The notes beneath the pieces are model-generated. The model had not been told where the DNA came from, did not search any database, and was given only the letters and a program-made list of their open reading frames with translations. A DNA stretch of 28,856 nucleotides from JAWLHA01 sp041690535 (GTDB lineage Bacteria > Pseudomonadota > Gammaproteobacteria > Thiohalomonadales > Thiohalomonadaceae). This document shows, piece by piece, positions 14,664 to 23,222 of this stretch; positions within the stretch are counted from its first letter, which is position 1; each line of letters starts with the position of its first letter. The stretch lies in assembly GCA_041690535.1 (NCBI GenBank), contig JAWLHA010000056.1, positions 1 through 28,856 of the forward strand, given 5' to 3'. The position numbers were made by a program, and so were the translations under genes.

Positions 14664-16499
14664 TCAGCCCCCCTCGCCGCCCCGCACGTCGAACTCCACC
14701 CGCCAACGCTCCTCCCCCACGAGGGGCTGGGCCTCCAGTCTGAGCGTGCCGATCTCGGTGGCGGTGGTGCGCAGTCTCACCGCCACCGCCTCGCCGGGGT
14801 GACGCCCCTCGGGGGGCAGGGTGGCCTCGATCTCACCCAACTCCTGCAGCTCCTCCGGCGACCACGCCTCCAGCACGTCCCCCACCCGGTCCTGGCGGCG
14901 CACCGTGGAGCCGAAAAAGCGAAAACGCACCGGCTGGCCCACGACAAGGCCGAATTGCTGGGGCGAGGGAGCCCCGGCGCTGCCCTCCTCCAGGCCGAAG
15001 GGGGCCACGCAGACCGCCTGCAGGGGCGGCTCGAAGCCAGGGACAGCGGGCATGGCCGACTCCACGCCCACGTAGTAGGCGCGGGCCGTGCCGCCGCGGA
15101 TCCGCACCCCGCCCCCTTGGCGCACATAACCGGCGTAGGCCGCCCCACGGCTGACCGCCAGGTCCAGATCGGCCCCTTGCAGCGCCCGCGCCGGCGGCTC
15201 CCCCGCCGCCGCCAGCCAGCCGTTCAGCACCTCCAGGGTGCGGGCGACCAGGGCGGGGGCCTTGAACACCCCACCGTTGAAGAGCACGGCGGTGGGGCGC
15301 AGGAAGCCCGCCCCTTCAGGTGCGCTCCCCGGCAGATGGGTGGCCGCGCGTTCCTGCCGCCCAAGGAAGGCGGCCAGGTGGCGGGTCACCGCGGGGTCCT
15401 GGGCGTAGGGCAGGCCGAACTGGGTCAGCCCCACCCGGGTGCGGGCAGCGGGGCGGGCGCTCACCTCCACCCGGGGGAAAAAACCCTCGATGAGAAACTC
15501 CGCCACCTCCTGACGGGTGAGCTCGGTGCGGAGCGAGCCGCCGATGAGCTTCGCCCCCCGGCTCGGCACCACCACCGGGATGGCCTCCTCCGCGCCCCCG
15601 CCGAGCAGCCGCTCCTTGGCCGAGCGGCAGCCGTGGGTGAGGGCCCGCAGCTGCCAGGGGTCGAGGGTGGTGCCCTCGGCGGCCAGCTTGCTCGCCACCA
15701 CGTGAGCCAGGGCCAGATCCATGTTGTCGCCGCCCAGCAGGATGTGATCCCCCACCGCCAGGCGGTGGAGCTGCAGCACCCCCTCCTCTTCGGCCACGGC
15801 GATGAGCGAGAAGTCGGCCGTACCGCCTCCCACATCGACCACCAAGATGAGATCACCGGGGCGAACCTGACGGCGCCAACCCCCTCCGGTCGCCTGCAAC
15901 CAGCTGTAGAGGGCCGCCTGGGGCTCCTCCAGCAGGGTCACCCGCAGCCCAGCCAGATCGGCCGCCTCGGCGGTCAGCTCCCGGGCGGCCGGATCGAAAC
16001 TGGCCGGCACCGTGAGGGTGAGCAACTGCTCCTGCAGGGGCGCTTCGGGGTGGGTATGGTCCCAGGCCTCCCGCAGGTGGGTGAGGTAGGCGACGGAGGC
16101 CTCCAGAGGGGAGATGCCCCCCACCTCGGGCGGCGCCTCCGGCGGAAGAATGGGGGCACGGCGGTCGACCCCGGGGTGGCAGAGCCAGCTCTTGGCGCTG
16201 GAGACCAGGCGGATGGGGGTGTGGGCGCCGCGCTCGCGGGCCAGCTCCCCCAGAAGCCAGGGGTGTTCCGCCCCCCAGGGCAGCCCCCGATCGGCGGGGC
16301 TGATCTCCTCGGGATGGGGCAAGTAGAGAAACGAAGGGAGCAGCGGCCGGGCCTGCACCTCCCCCGGGGCGATGAGCTGGGGCAGCGGCGCCACCTCCAG
16401 GGCCACCTCCTCCCCCTCGCTGCGGGCGAGGTCCACCTGGGCCAAGGCGCAGTGGGTGGTGCCCAGATCGATGCCGATGGCATAGCTGGGCGCGGTCAC
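14664..16499 (-). CDS. Hsp70-like ATPase, short form (611 residues)
   Basis: This is a second DnaK-like ATPase. Phosphate-1 IGIDLGTTHCALAQ is at the N-terminus, phosphate-2 VVDVGGGTADFSLI near residue 230, and the adenosine motif LFNGGVFKAPALVARTL near 400. The C-terminal ~150 residues form a short beta-rich region without the long helical part of DnaK or the DUF3731 extension of its neighbour. It begins with GTG at 16499, overlapping the stop of the DUF2760 gene by four bases (GTGA), so translation is coupled. It is similar along its ATPase domain to the 920-residue protein and is probably an ancient duplicate of it. No DnaJ or GrpE gene is in the window; the client is unknown. Confidence 0.92.
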   Translation of the reverse strand: MTAPSYAIGIDLGTTHCALAQVDLARSEGEEVALEVAPLPQLIAPGEVQARPLLPSFLYLPHPEEISPADRGLPWGAEHPWLLGELARERGAHTPIRLVSSAKSWLCHPGVDRRAPILPPEAPPEVGGISPLEASVAYLTHLREAWDHTHPEAPLQEQLLTLTVPASFDPAARELTAEAADLAGLRVTLLEEPQAALYSWLQATGGGWRRQVRPGDLILVVDVGGGTADFSLIAVAEEEGVLQLHRLAVGDHILLGGDNMDLALAHVVASKLAAEGTTLDPWQLRALTHGCRSAKERLLGGGAEEAIPVVVPSRGAKLIGGSLRTELTRQEVAEFLIEGFFPRVEVSARPAARTRVGLTQFGLPYAQDPAVTRHLAAFLGRQERAATHLPGSAPEGAGFLRPTAVLFNGGVFKAPALVARTLEVLNGWLAAAGEPPARALQGADLDLAVSRGAAYAGYVRQGGGVRIRGGTARAYYVGVESAMPAVPGFEPPLQAVCVAPFGLEEGSAGAPSPQQFGLVVGQPVRFRFFGSTVRRQDRVGDVLEAWSPEELQELGEIEATLPPEGRHPGEAVAVRLRTTATEIGTLRLEAQPLVGEERWRVEFDVRGGEGG

Positions 16500-17029
16500 A
16501 GCTCCACCTCCGCCTGGGCCAGGATCTCCACCGGGTGGCCTTCGGCCAGCTTGGGCAGATTAATGCGCGCGACCCGCCAGCCCCGGTGGGCGAGTCTCCC
16601 CGTGAAGGGCGGCTGACCCACCACGTGGCCGGTGAGGCGCAGCGCGGCGGCGTCGAATCCCGCCTCCACGGTGATGGGCGTGCCCTCCGCCTCCTGGCGC
16701 ACCGGTTCGAGGGCGAAGTACTCCTCGAGCACCTTGCGGCATCCCTCGTGGACGATGCGGGCGGCCGCGCCCACCTGGGTGTCGGTGTAGGCGGTGACAT
16801 CCTCCTGCAGGAAGTCCACCAGCCGGCCGCTGCCCTGGAGCAGACCCAACAGCTGGAGGGCCGACTCCGGGCCCGCCGCCTTCAGGAGCGGCGCGGGAGG
16901 GGGAGGCGGCCATTCGCCGCGCCGCAGCCGCAGGAGTTGTGCCGCGAACTCGGCGTCGGTGAGGGTGCGCCAGAAGGCGCCGAATGCCCCGCCCATGCGC
17001 GCGAAAAATCCCGGCCTCGGCTCCGGCAT
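16496..17029 (-). CDS. DUF2760-domain protein
   Basis: This 177-residue protein matches the DUF2760 type, usually found directly before Hsp70-like genes. Its N-terminus (FFARMGGAFGAFWRTLTDAEFA) is amphipathic and could touch membrane or partner proteins. A proline run (PPPPPAPL, near residue 40) separates this from the conserved part, with LQLLGLLQGSGRLVDFLQED and then YTDTQVGAAARIVHEGCRK. The C-terminal half is a predicted beta domain (LTGHVVGQPPFTGRLAHRGWRV). AAGGAG lies 8 bases before the ATG. It is the first gene of the set. I infer an adaptor or client-delivery role for the two chaperone ATPases from position alone. Confidence 0.85.
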   Translation of the reverse strand: MPEPRPGFFARMGGAFGAFWRTLTDAEFAAQLLRLRRGEWPPPPPAPLLKAAGPESALQLLGLLQGSGRLVDFLQEDVTAYTDTQVGAAARIVHEGCRKVLEEYFALEPVRQEAEGTPITVEAGFDAAALRLTGHVVGQPPFTGRLAHRGWRVARINLPKLAEGHPVEILAQAEVEL

Positions 17030-17233
17030 CGGGCGACTCCTTGTCAGACCTGTACGGAGGCAAATGGATCGTGGAGGAGTGTAGCAGGCGGGGAGTCAAC
17101 GCCCGGTGGGCCATAGAGCACCGAACAGATCAATCCGATGCGCCTGACATGAGAGGGTGGATAAGCATTCTATGCCGGTTCGCTGCCCCCCCCACTTGCG
17201 GGGCAGTTGCCGGGAACGGTGGGGTTTCGCTCC

Positions 17234-20200
17234 TCAACCCCTCCGGCCGAGGCTGCGGGCCGCATCGGCGAACGCCTCGGCGGGCACCGGGCGGCCATAG
17301 AAGTAGCCCTGGGCCTCGTCGCAGCCGTGGGCGATCAGGTAGGCCTCCTGGGTTTCGGTCTCGACCCCCTCCGCGATCACCTGGAGCTGCAGGCTCTTGG
17401 CGAGGGCGATGACGGCCTGGGTGATGGCCGCGTCGTTGGCGTCCTCGGGCATGTCGCGGATGAAGGATTGGTCGATCTTCAGCCGGTGGATGGGGAAGCG
17501 CTTGAGATACTGGAGTGACGAGTAGCCGGTGCCAAAGTCGTCCACCGCCAGCTCCACCCCCAGCCTGCGCAGCGCAGTGAGGAGCTCCACTGCCCGCTCC
17601 GGCTGCCCCATGAGGGTGCTTTCGGTGATCTCCAGCTCCAGATACCCCGGCTCGAGCCCCACCTCGCCCAGTGCCTCCTCCACGCACTTCACGATGTCTC
17701 CCCGCTCCACCTGAACGCCCGACAGATTGACTGCCATCCGGCGCAGCGGGAGCCCCGCATCGAGCCAGGCGCGTGCCTGCCGGCAGGCCTCGCGAAGGAC
17801 CCACGCGCCGATGGGAATGATGAGCCCCGACTCCTCCGCCACGGGAATGAACTGCAGTGGCGGAACCGATCCCGACTCGGGGTGCCGCCAGCGGATCAGG
17901 GCTTCCGCCCCCACCAGCTCCCGCGAAGGGAGCTGGATCTGGGGCTGGTAGCAGAGGGTGAATTCACCGTTGCCGAGGGCATGACGCAGAGCGGTCTCCA
18001 TCTGCAGTCGCTCCACCGCGTGGGCGGTGAGCTCGGAGGTGTAGAACTGGTAGGTGTTGCGACCGCTCTCCTTGGCCCGGTACATGGCGGCATCGGCATT
18101 CTTGACCACCGCGGGCGCGTCCTCCCCGTCGCCCGGGAAAGTGCTCAATCCGATGCTTACCCCCAGATGCAGCCGGTGCCCACGCACCTCGAAGGGGGCC
18201 TCGAAGGCGCGCAACAACTTGCGGGCAAGCACGGCCGCATCCTTTGGCGAGGCGATGCCCTCCATGAGGAGGGTGAATTCATCACCGCCGAGGCGCGCCA
18301 GGGTGTCCTCCTCCCGCACATTCTCCCGCAGCCGTTGTGCCACCGCCTGCAGCAGTTGGTCCCCGATGGGGTGACCGAGGCTGTCATTGATGTTCTTGAA
18401 CCGATCGAGATCCATGAACAGCACCGCAAGCTGACTGCCGTCGCGCCTGGCACGGTGAATGGCATGTTCGAGCCGGTCGGTGAACAGCAGCCGGTTGGGT
18501 AGCTCGGTCAGCGGATCGTGGTGGGCAATGTAGTTGAGCCGCTCCTGGGAGCGCTTGATGGCGGTGATGTCGGAGAAGACACCTACGTAGAAGACCACAT
18601 CGCCGGCATCGTTCCGCACCGTGCTGATGGTCATCCATTGGGGGTAAATGTCCCCGTCCTTGCGGCGGTTCCACACCTCGCCCTGCCACTGGCCACGCTC
18701 GCGCAGCGCGTCCCACATGGCCTCGTAGAACTCCGGGTCGTGCCGGCCGGACTGCAGGAACGCGGGATTGCGGCCGAGCGCTTCTCCCTCGGAGTAGCCG
18801 GTGATGTGGGTGAAGGCCTTGTTCACGGCGGTGATGCGCCCCTCCCCATCGGTGATGATGACCCCCTCGGCGGTGCTTTCGAACACGGCCGCGGACTGCC
18901 GCAGCCTGTCCTCGATACGCCTGCGCTCGGTGATGTCCCAGATGATCCCCAGCACGCCGGCGACCGCCCCCTGCTCGTCACGGACCGGCGACTTGACGGT
19001 GCGAATGAAGATCTCCTTGCCGTTGCTGACATAGCGCTCCTCCACCTCCACCCCTTCACCGCTGCGCACCACCTTGCGATCGTCCGCCCGGTATTGGTCC
19101 GCGAGCTCGGACGGAAAGAAGTCGTAATCGGTTCGGCCGCGAATGGCGTCCGGCTCGAGGCCCAGGTCTTCCGCGTAGTAGCGGTTGCAGGAGACATAGC
19201 GACTCTCTGCGTCCTTGAGGAAGATGCGTTGCGGCAGGTTGTCCACCAGCGTGCGGTATTTGCGTTCGCTCGCGCGCAAGGCCCGCTCCGCCGCCTTCTG
19301 TTCACTGATGTCCTTGACGATGGAGAGAAGATACTTGGTGCGCTCCTCCGCATCCTTCACGGGGGAGAGGATGAGATTCACCCAGATCACCCGCCCGTCG
19401 CTGCGCATGTAGCGCTTTTCCGTGGAGTAGGTGGGCAGATGCCCCGCGACCACCGCTTCGAAGGCCTCCGCGTCCCGCGCGAAATCGTCGGGGTGGGTGA
19501 CGTCACGATAGCTGAGCTCGAGCAGCTCCTCGTGGGTGTACCCAAGCAGATTGCAGAGGGTCTGATTGGCCCTCACCCAACGGCCGTCGGGACTGAGGTG
19601 CGCCATGCCCACCGCCGCCTGCTCGAAGGCGCCGCGAAACCGCTCTTCGCTTTCACTGAGGGCCTGCTCGCGCGCGCGCAGCCTGGCGGCCATTTCGTTG
19701 AACAACCGGGCCAGCCGCCCCAGCTCGTCCTGGCTGTGCACCGCGATGGATGCCTGGTAGTCGCCCCGTCCGATGGCGGCCGCGCCGTCGGCCAGCCTCT
19801 TCACCGGAGTGGAGATGGAGCGGTGGGCCACGACAAAGCCCAGGGGCAGGATGATGACGGCGCACAGCAGCAGCACCGCAAGCACCACCTGTTGGGTGTG
19901 CCGGACCTCTGCGCCGACCACCGCTTTCTGCTGTGCGGCCACGAAGTAGCCCTTCCCGCCTCCGGCCAGCTTCACATGAAAGGCTTCGGCAAAAAAGTCG
20001 TCATGGTCCAGCCACGAACGTTGGCGCGACCGGCCCGCTTCGAACAACTCCGGCGCGGCCCCGAGCTCCAGCGGCTCCAGACCGGCGAAGGTCCCCGCCC
20101 CCCAGCCGTCGTCGAACCACAGACCGAACCCCACCCGCGAACGGCTGGCCACCTGCTCCACATAGGCTCTGTCGACGCACTCCGCAGCCTTGACGAAGCC

Positions 20201-20845
20201 GACCCGCTCCGTGCTTCCGTCGGGCCGCTCGCGATGGATCTCCGCCAGCGCCTCGATGTCCAGGCCGTGGGGGCAGCGGCGATAGTGGACCCCCTTGGCG
20301 CCGAGTTCCGACTCTTCCACCTTCAGCGTCGGTGGCAGCTCGCCCCTTACCCACCGATGGCTGCGATCCGTGTCGACACGCACCGAGGGGCTCCCCGCCT
20401 GGTCGTACGAGACGTAGCCCGCCACCCCCGGCGCTTCATTGATGAAGAAACTGATCAGCCGCCCACTGGCATCGTAGACGGCCATCTGGCCGACTCCGCC
20501 GGCCTTGCCCTCATTGCGCAGGGTTTCGGCCAGCCTCTGCTTTTCGGGGTCAAAGACGAGCGGCTGATAGCGGGCGGGTTCCTGGTAGCGGCCGATCATG
20601 CTGACTGCCGCGATGATGTCTTCCCGGCTCGAGAGAAATCCAACGTTTTCCCACAGCGTTTCCCGCCGAGTCTTGAGATGCTGTTCAACTGTGCTGAAGA
20701 CGCGGCGAAAGTTCTCTTCCGCATCCTGCTGGTGGAAGCGCTCGATGAGGAAGGCAAGGGAAACCCCCGCCAGCGACAGTGCAAGCACTATCGAGAGAAG
20801 CAGAAGCAGCAGCAGCTTCGCACGAATTCCGAGTAGCAGGCGCAT
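17234..20845 (-). CDS. Membrane-bound HAMP-PAS-PAS-PAS-GGDEF-EAL c-di-GMP enzyme
   Basis: This ~1203-residue protein has a first membrane segment at about 8-28 (KLLLLLLLSIVLALSLAGVS), a periplasmic sensor of about 290 residues, a second membrane segment at about 317-340 and a HAMP linker (STPVKRLADGAAAIGRGDY). Three PAS domains begin near 409, 536 and 659. The GGDEF motif is intact near 852 with an RxxD site (REED) five residues before it. The EAL domain has EAL near 982, ESTLM, DDFGTGYSS near 1105, KIDQSFI and AEGVET, so the phosphodiesterase residues appear present. Both synthesis and hydrolysis of c-di-GMP are therefore possible. The start at 20845 fits a signal-anchor N-terminus; the frame extends to 20917. 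GGAGG lies about 12 bases upstream. Confidence 0.92.
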   Translation of the reverse strand: MRLLLGIRAKLLLLLLLSIVLALSLAGVSLAFLIERFHQQDAEENFRRVFSTVEQHLKTRRETLWENVGFLSSREDIIAAVSMIGRYQEPARYQPLVFDPEKQRLAETLRNEGKAGGVGQMAVYDASGRLISFFINEAPGVAGYVSYDQAGSPSVRVDTDRSHRWVRGELPPTLKVEESELGAKGVHYRRCPHGLDIEALAEIHRERPDGSTERVGFVKAAECVDRAYVEQVASRSRVGFGLWFDDGWGAGTFAGLEPLELGAAPELFEAGRSRQRSWLDHDDFFAEAFHVKLAGGGKGYFVAAQQKAVVGAEVRHTQQVVLAVLLLCAVIILPLGFVVAHRSISTPVKRLADGAAAIGRGDYQASIAVHSQDELGRLARLFNEMAARLRAREQALSESEERFRGAFEQAAVGMAHLSPDGRWVRANQTLCNLLGYTHEELLELSYRDVTHPDDFARDAEAFEAVVAGHLPTYSTEKRYMRSDGRVIWVNLILSPVKDAEERTKYLLSIVKDISEQKAAERALRASERKYRTLVDNLPQRIFLKDAESRYVSCNRYYAEDLGLEPDAIRGRTDYDFFPSELADQYRADDRKVVRSGEGVEVEERYVSNGKEIFIRTVKSPVRDEQGAVAGVLGIIWDITERRRIEDRLRQSAAVFESTAEGVIITDGEGRITAVNKAFTHITGYSEGEALGRNPAFLQSGRHDPEFYEAMWDALRERGQWQGEVWNRRKDGDIYPQWMTISTVRNDAGDVVFYVGVFSDITAIKRSQERLNYIAHHDPLTELPNRLLFTDRLEHAIHRARRDGSQLAVLFMDLDRFKNINDSLGHPIGDQLLQAVAQRLRENVREEDTLARLGGDEFTLLMEGIASPKDAAVLARKLLRAFEAPFEVRGHRLHLGVSIGLSTFPGDGEDAPAVVKNADAAMYRAKESGRNTYQFYTSELTAHAVERLQMETALRHALGNGEFTLCYQPQIQLPSRELVGAEALIRWRHPESGSVPPLQFIPVAEESGLIIPIGAWVLREACRQARAWLDAGLPLRRMAVNLSGVQVERGDIVKCVEEALGEVGLEPGYLELEITESTLMGQPERAVELLTALRRLGVELAVDDFGTGYSSLQYLKRFPIHRLKIDQSFIRDMPEDANDAAITQAVIALAKSLQLQVIAEGVETETQEAYLIAHGCDEAQGYFYGRPVPAEAFADAARSLGRRG

Positions 20846-20941
20846 CCCCGAGTTTGGCCTCCCGCAGGGGTGGGAGTTCCCGATCATGGTTCGGCCATGA
20901 TTGCACGATTCGGACAAGAGAGCTACGGCGGCTTGCGGCCC

Positions 20942-21203
20942 GAGGGTGAACGCATACTTACGTCACGGCCGTGCTGTGAGCGATGTAAGTCCTTGAAAGC
21001 AGGTACGCTGTCAATACGACCGACATGGATGTCGGGAGTGAAGATTATGCAGGAGCAATCATCTTCCATCCATGTACGCTCGACGGCCGCGGCCGCTCCG
21101 GGCATCCTGCCCTCCCGCGGCATAAGTGCGTCCTTGCACCCATCCATGCGGCCGTCGACCTGCTTTCAAGGACTTACATCGCTCTTGGGTATGCGTTTAC
21201 CCT
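20942..21203. repeat. Family R element, complete copy (R3+R4), with perfect 11-bp target-site duplication
   Basis: Two arms face each other. The 27-bp core is perfect in both (inverted at 20978-21004, direct at 21158-21184), and the outer ends are AGGGTGAACGCATAC and GTATGCGTTTACCCT. The 11-mer GCTTGCGGCCC occurs on both sides (20931-20941 and 21204-21214), as expected from transposition. The 150-bp centre holds a CCGACAT/ATGTCGG hairpin (21020-21035) and no reading frame long enough for a transposase. The arms differ outside the core: R3 and R1 carry CACAGCACGG, while R2, R4 and R5 carry TTGGG. The element and its flanks fill the gap between two c-di-GMP genes. Confidence 0.9.
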
Positions 21204-21216
21204 GCTTGCGGCCCTT

Positions 21217-22641
21217 TCACGAAGGTGCGGCGGAGACGTCCGGCAGCGGATCGGCGTTTGGCGGGTTCGGGTCGGGCTCGATGCGGTGGATCGCCTCGGC
21301 GACTCTGTCGCGCCCCTGCTCCTTGGCTCGATAGAGGGCGTCGTCCGCACGCTTGATGAGGCGCTGGAGGTCCGCGATGTTGTCCTCGGGGTAGGAGGTC
21401 ACCCCCAGGCTCAATGTGGTGGTGATCTGCTGATCGCCATCCTGGACCACCATCTCCGAGATCGCACCCCGGAGCCGTTCGGCCAACCGCCGCGTGTCGG
21501 CAGCGGAGGCCCCGGGCAGGGCGATGAGGAACTCCTCGCCGCCGAAGCGGACCATCACGTCCCCCTCTCGCAGGGAGCGGCGGATGGTGTCCGAGACGAC
21601 ACTCAGCACCCTGTCGCCGGCCAGGTGACCGTAGGTGTCGTTGATGAACTTGAAGTAGTCGATGTCCGCCATCACAAGCCCCAGCGAGCTCTTCAGCCGT
21701 GCCGCCCGATGGAACTCCTCGCTGACCCGGGTCAGCCCGAACCGGCGATTGTAGGCGCCGGTGAGGGGGTCCAGGGCCGCCATTCGTTGCAACTGGTGGT
21801 GGGCCAGGGCGTTGTTGAGGGCGAGGCCGAACCCCTGGCGGAACAGCTGCAGCAGCCACTCCACGTCGGGGGTGAAGACGCGGCTGGTGGCGAGCACCAC
21901 CACCCCCAGGGGCGTTTTCTTGAATTCCACCGGGATCACCATGATCTCCCGCGGACGGAAGTCGGCCAGGACCGCCTCCACGTGCACATCGTCCGGGAAT
22001 TCCACTTTCTGGCATTCGCCCGTGCGCAACGCCTGGCGCACATGGCCGCTGGCGATGAGCGCCTGGGGGTCGCGCAAACCGTGGTGCGCCGAGATGACCA
22101 GTTCGCCGGCAGACTCGATGAGCACCACCCCGGCCAGCCCCCCGGTGTGCTCCAGGAGCAGGTCCAGTGCCTGGGTGGTCAAGGCGTCCAGTTCCAACTG
22201 GCAGGAGAGGGCCCGGGAGAAATCGCTCACCGCCGAGCTCACCTCGCGGGCCCGGAACAGCGCCTCCACCAGGTCGTTGAAGGCCTTGGCACTCTCCCCG
22301 AGCTCATCCTCGGAGTCCACCGAAACGCGGCAGCGCTCAAGGGTGCAGCCCGACCAGTCGTTGGTGTAGGTGGCGTCGCGAATCGCCTTCTCGACCACCC
22401 GCATGTGTTCGCCGAGCAGCTGCAGACGCGGGCGTACGACCAGGCGCGCCAGGAGGTAGCTGGCAGTGCCCAGCAGAATGCCGGCCGTCAGGGTCGCGGT
22501 CCAGAATTGAGGGGTGAGCACCTGGGCCGCGCCAATCCCCAGGGCGAGGGTGAAAAATGGAAACGATGCGCCGACCAGGACCCCCAGGGCGATCATCCAG
22601 ACCGCCAGATCGGTGAACAGCTTGGATGTAAACCTCGGCAT
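21217..22641 (-). CDS. Membrane-bound GAF-GGDEF diguanylate cyclase
   Basis: This 474-residue protein has two hydrophobic segments near the N-terminus (about 11-33 and 42-66), a HAMP-like linker (VVRPRLQLLGEHMRVVE to ESAKAFNDLVEALF), a GAF-like sensor at about 155-290 and a GGDEF domain from about 300. The active site is GGEEF near 365, and RxxD (REGD) lies five residues before it, so synthesis with product inhibition is expected. A Pro/Asp-rich tail of about 25 residues ends the protein. A G-rich ribosome binding site (GAGGGGGG) lies close before the ATG. Only 2 bases separate its stop from the right 11-bp duplication of the family R element, so the insertion just missed the gene. Confidence 0.9.
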   Translation of the reverse strand: MPRFTSKLFTDLAVWMIALGVLVGASFPFFTLALGIGAAQVLTPQFWTATLTAGILLGTASYLLARLVVRPRLQLLGEHMRVVEKAIRDATYTNDWSGCTLERCRVSVDSEDELGESAKAFNDLVEALFRAREVSSAVSDFSRALSCQLELDALTTQALDLLLEHTGGLAGVVLIESAGELVISAHHGLRDPQALIASGHVRQALRTGECQKVEFPDDVHVEAVLADFRPREIMVIPVEFKKTPLGVVVLATSRVFTPDVEWLLQLFRQGFGLALNNALAHHQLQRMAALDPLTGAYNRRFGLTRVSEEFHRAARLKSSLGLVMADIDYFKFINDTYGHLAGDRVLSVVSDTIRRSLREGDVMVRFGGEEFLIALPGASAADTRRLAERLRGAISEMVVQDGDQQITTTLSLGVTSYPEDNIADLQRLIKRADDALYRAKEQGRDRVAEAIHRIEPDPNPPNADPLPDVSAAPS

Positions 22642-22946
22642 TTGCCCCCCTCAGCATCCGATGGCGTCCACGCCGCTGAAGTGTTCTTATTTGTTGGAAT
22701 AGTAATTTTCTAACCAAGTATAGGAGACTGATTGGATTTTTCAGGGCGGAAGGCCATAAATTGGGTCCCCGCTGCTGTGGAGGGCCCTCTCTGGGGCATT
22801 TGCCTCCGGCAGGCGCTCGAGCGGTCTTGGGCAGCATAATCTGCGCCCCGCCCATCAAGAATCCTACTGGCCTGATAGAGAAAAAGCTGTCAGTCTCGGT
22901 CAGGCTTCTGCTAAATTTAACTCGTTCCCATGTAAGGAGAAGGGTC
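22642..22946. other. Intergenic region between divergent genes, partly AT-rich
   Basis: This 305-bp gap separates the GAF-GGDEF gene (minus) from the zinc-ribbon gene (plus), so it must hold promoters in both directions. Bases 22686-22760 are noticeably AT-rich. A weak plus-strand pair, TTGGAT near 22733 and CATAAA 17 bases later, is possible but not convincing. I see no repeat, stable hairpin or credible small gene here. Confidence 0.4.
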
Positions 22947-23165
22947 ATGACGTCCGGAGTCCGGCAAACCCTCGAAGCCCGGTGTGGGCAGTGCGGTGCC
23001 ATCGGAACGGTCCAGTTGGGTATGCTGGTCACGAACGATGTCGCTGACGTGAAGGTATTCCACTGCCCCCAATGCGGCGAATCGCTCCAAGTGGATTCGG
23101 GGCGGCACATTCTCGGCATGGCCTGGGCCAAGGGATCCGAGATGAGCGTTCAGAGTTCGGCTTGA
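22947..23165 (+). CDS. Small zinc-ribbon protein
   Basis: This 72-residue protein has two cysteine pairs, Cys13-x2-Cys16 (CGQCG) and Cys40-x2-Cys43 (CPQCG), spaced like a single zinc ribbon with a beta-strand segment between them (GTVQLGMLVTNDVADVKVFH). A good ribosome binding site (AAGGAGAAGG) lies a few bases before the ATG at 22947, which supports it being a real gene although it is short. It resembles no named family that I recognise. The following Nudix gene is 57 bases downstream on the same strand and could be co-transcribed. Confidence 0.75.
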   Translation: MTSGVRQTLEARCGQCGAIGTVQLGMLVTNDVADVKVFHCPQCGESLQVDSGRHILGMAWAKGSEMSVQSSA

Positions 23166-23222
23166 ACACCCCGCAAATCCTTTCGTCCACTCCAGCGTGA
23201 GGGGGAGAAGGGGCCGCGCCTT

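Noticed and set aside
14799..16616. A 605-codon plus-strand open frame opposite the short hsp70 gene
   Set aside because: Same shadow effect: composition is that of an antisense frame and there is no domain.
17180..17230. Terminator hairpin (GCCCC ... GGGGC) after the GGDEF-EAL gene
   Set aside because: The stem is only about five pairs and no T-run follows on the transcribed strand.
18518..20836. A 772-codon plus-strand open frame opposite the GGDEF-EAL gene
   Set aside because: No recognisable domain or ribosome binding site; the minus strand has full PAS, GGDEF and EAL motifs.
20942..21203. Small protein genes inside the family R element
   Set aside because: The frames are short, run through the terminal repeats and differ between copies; they have no ribosome binding site and no domain.
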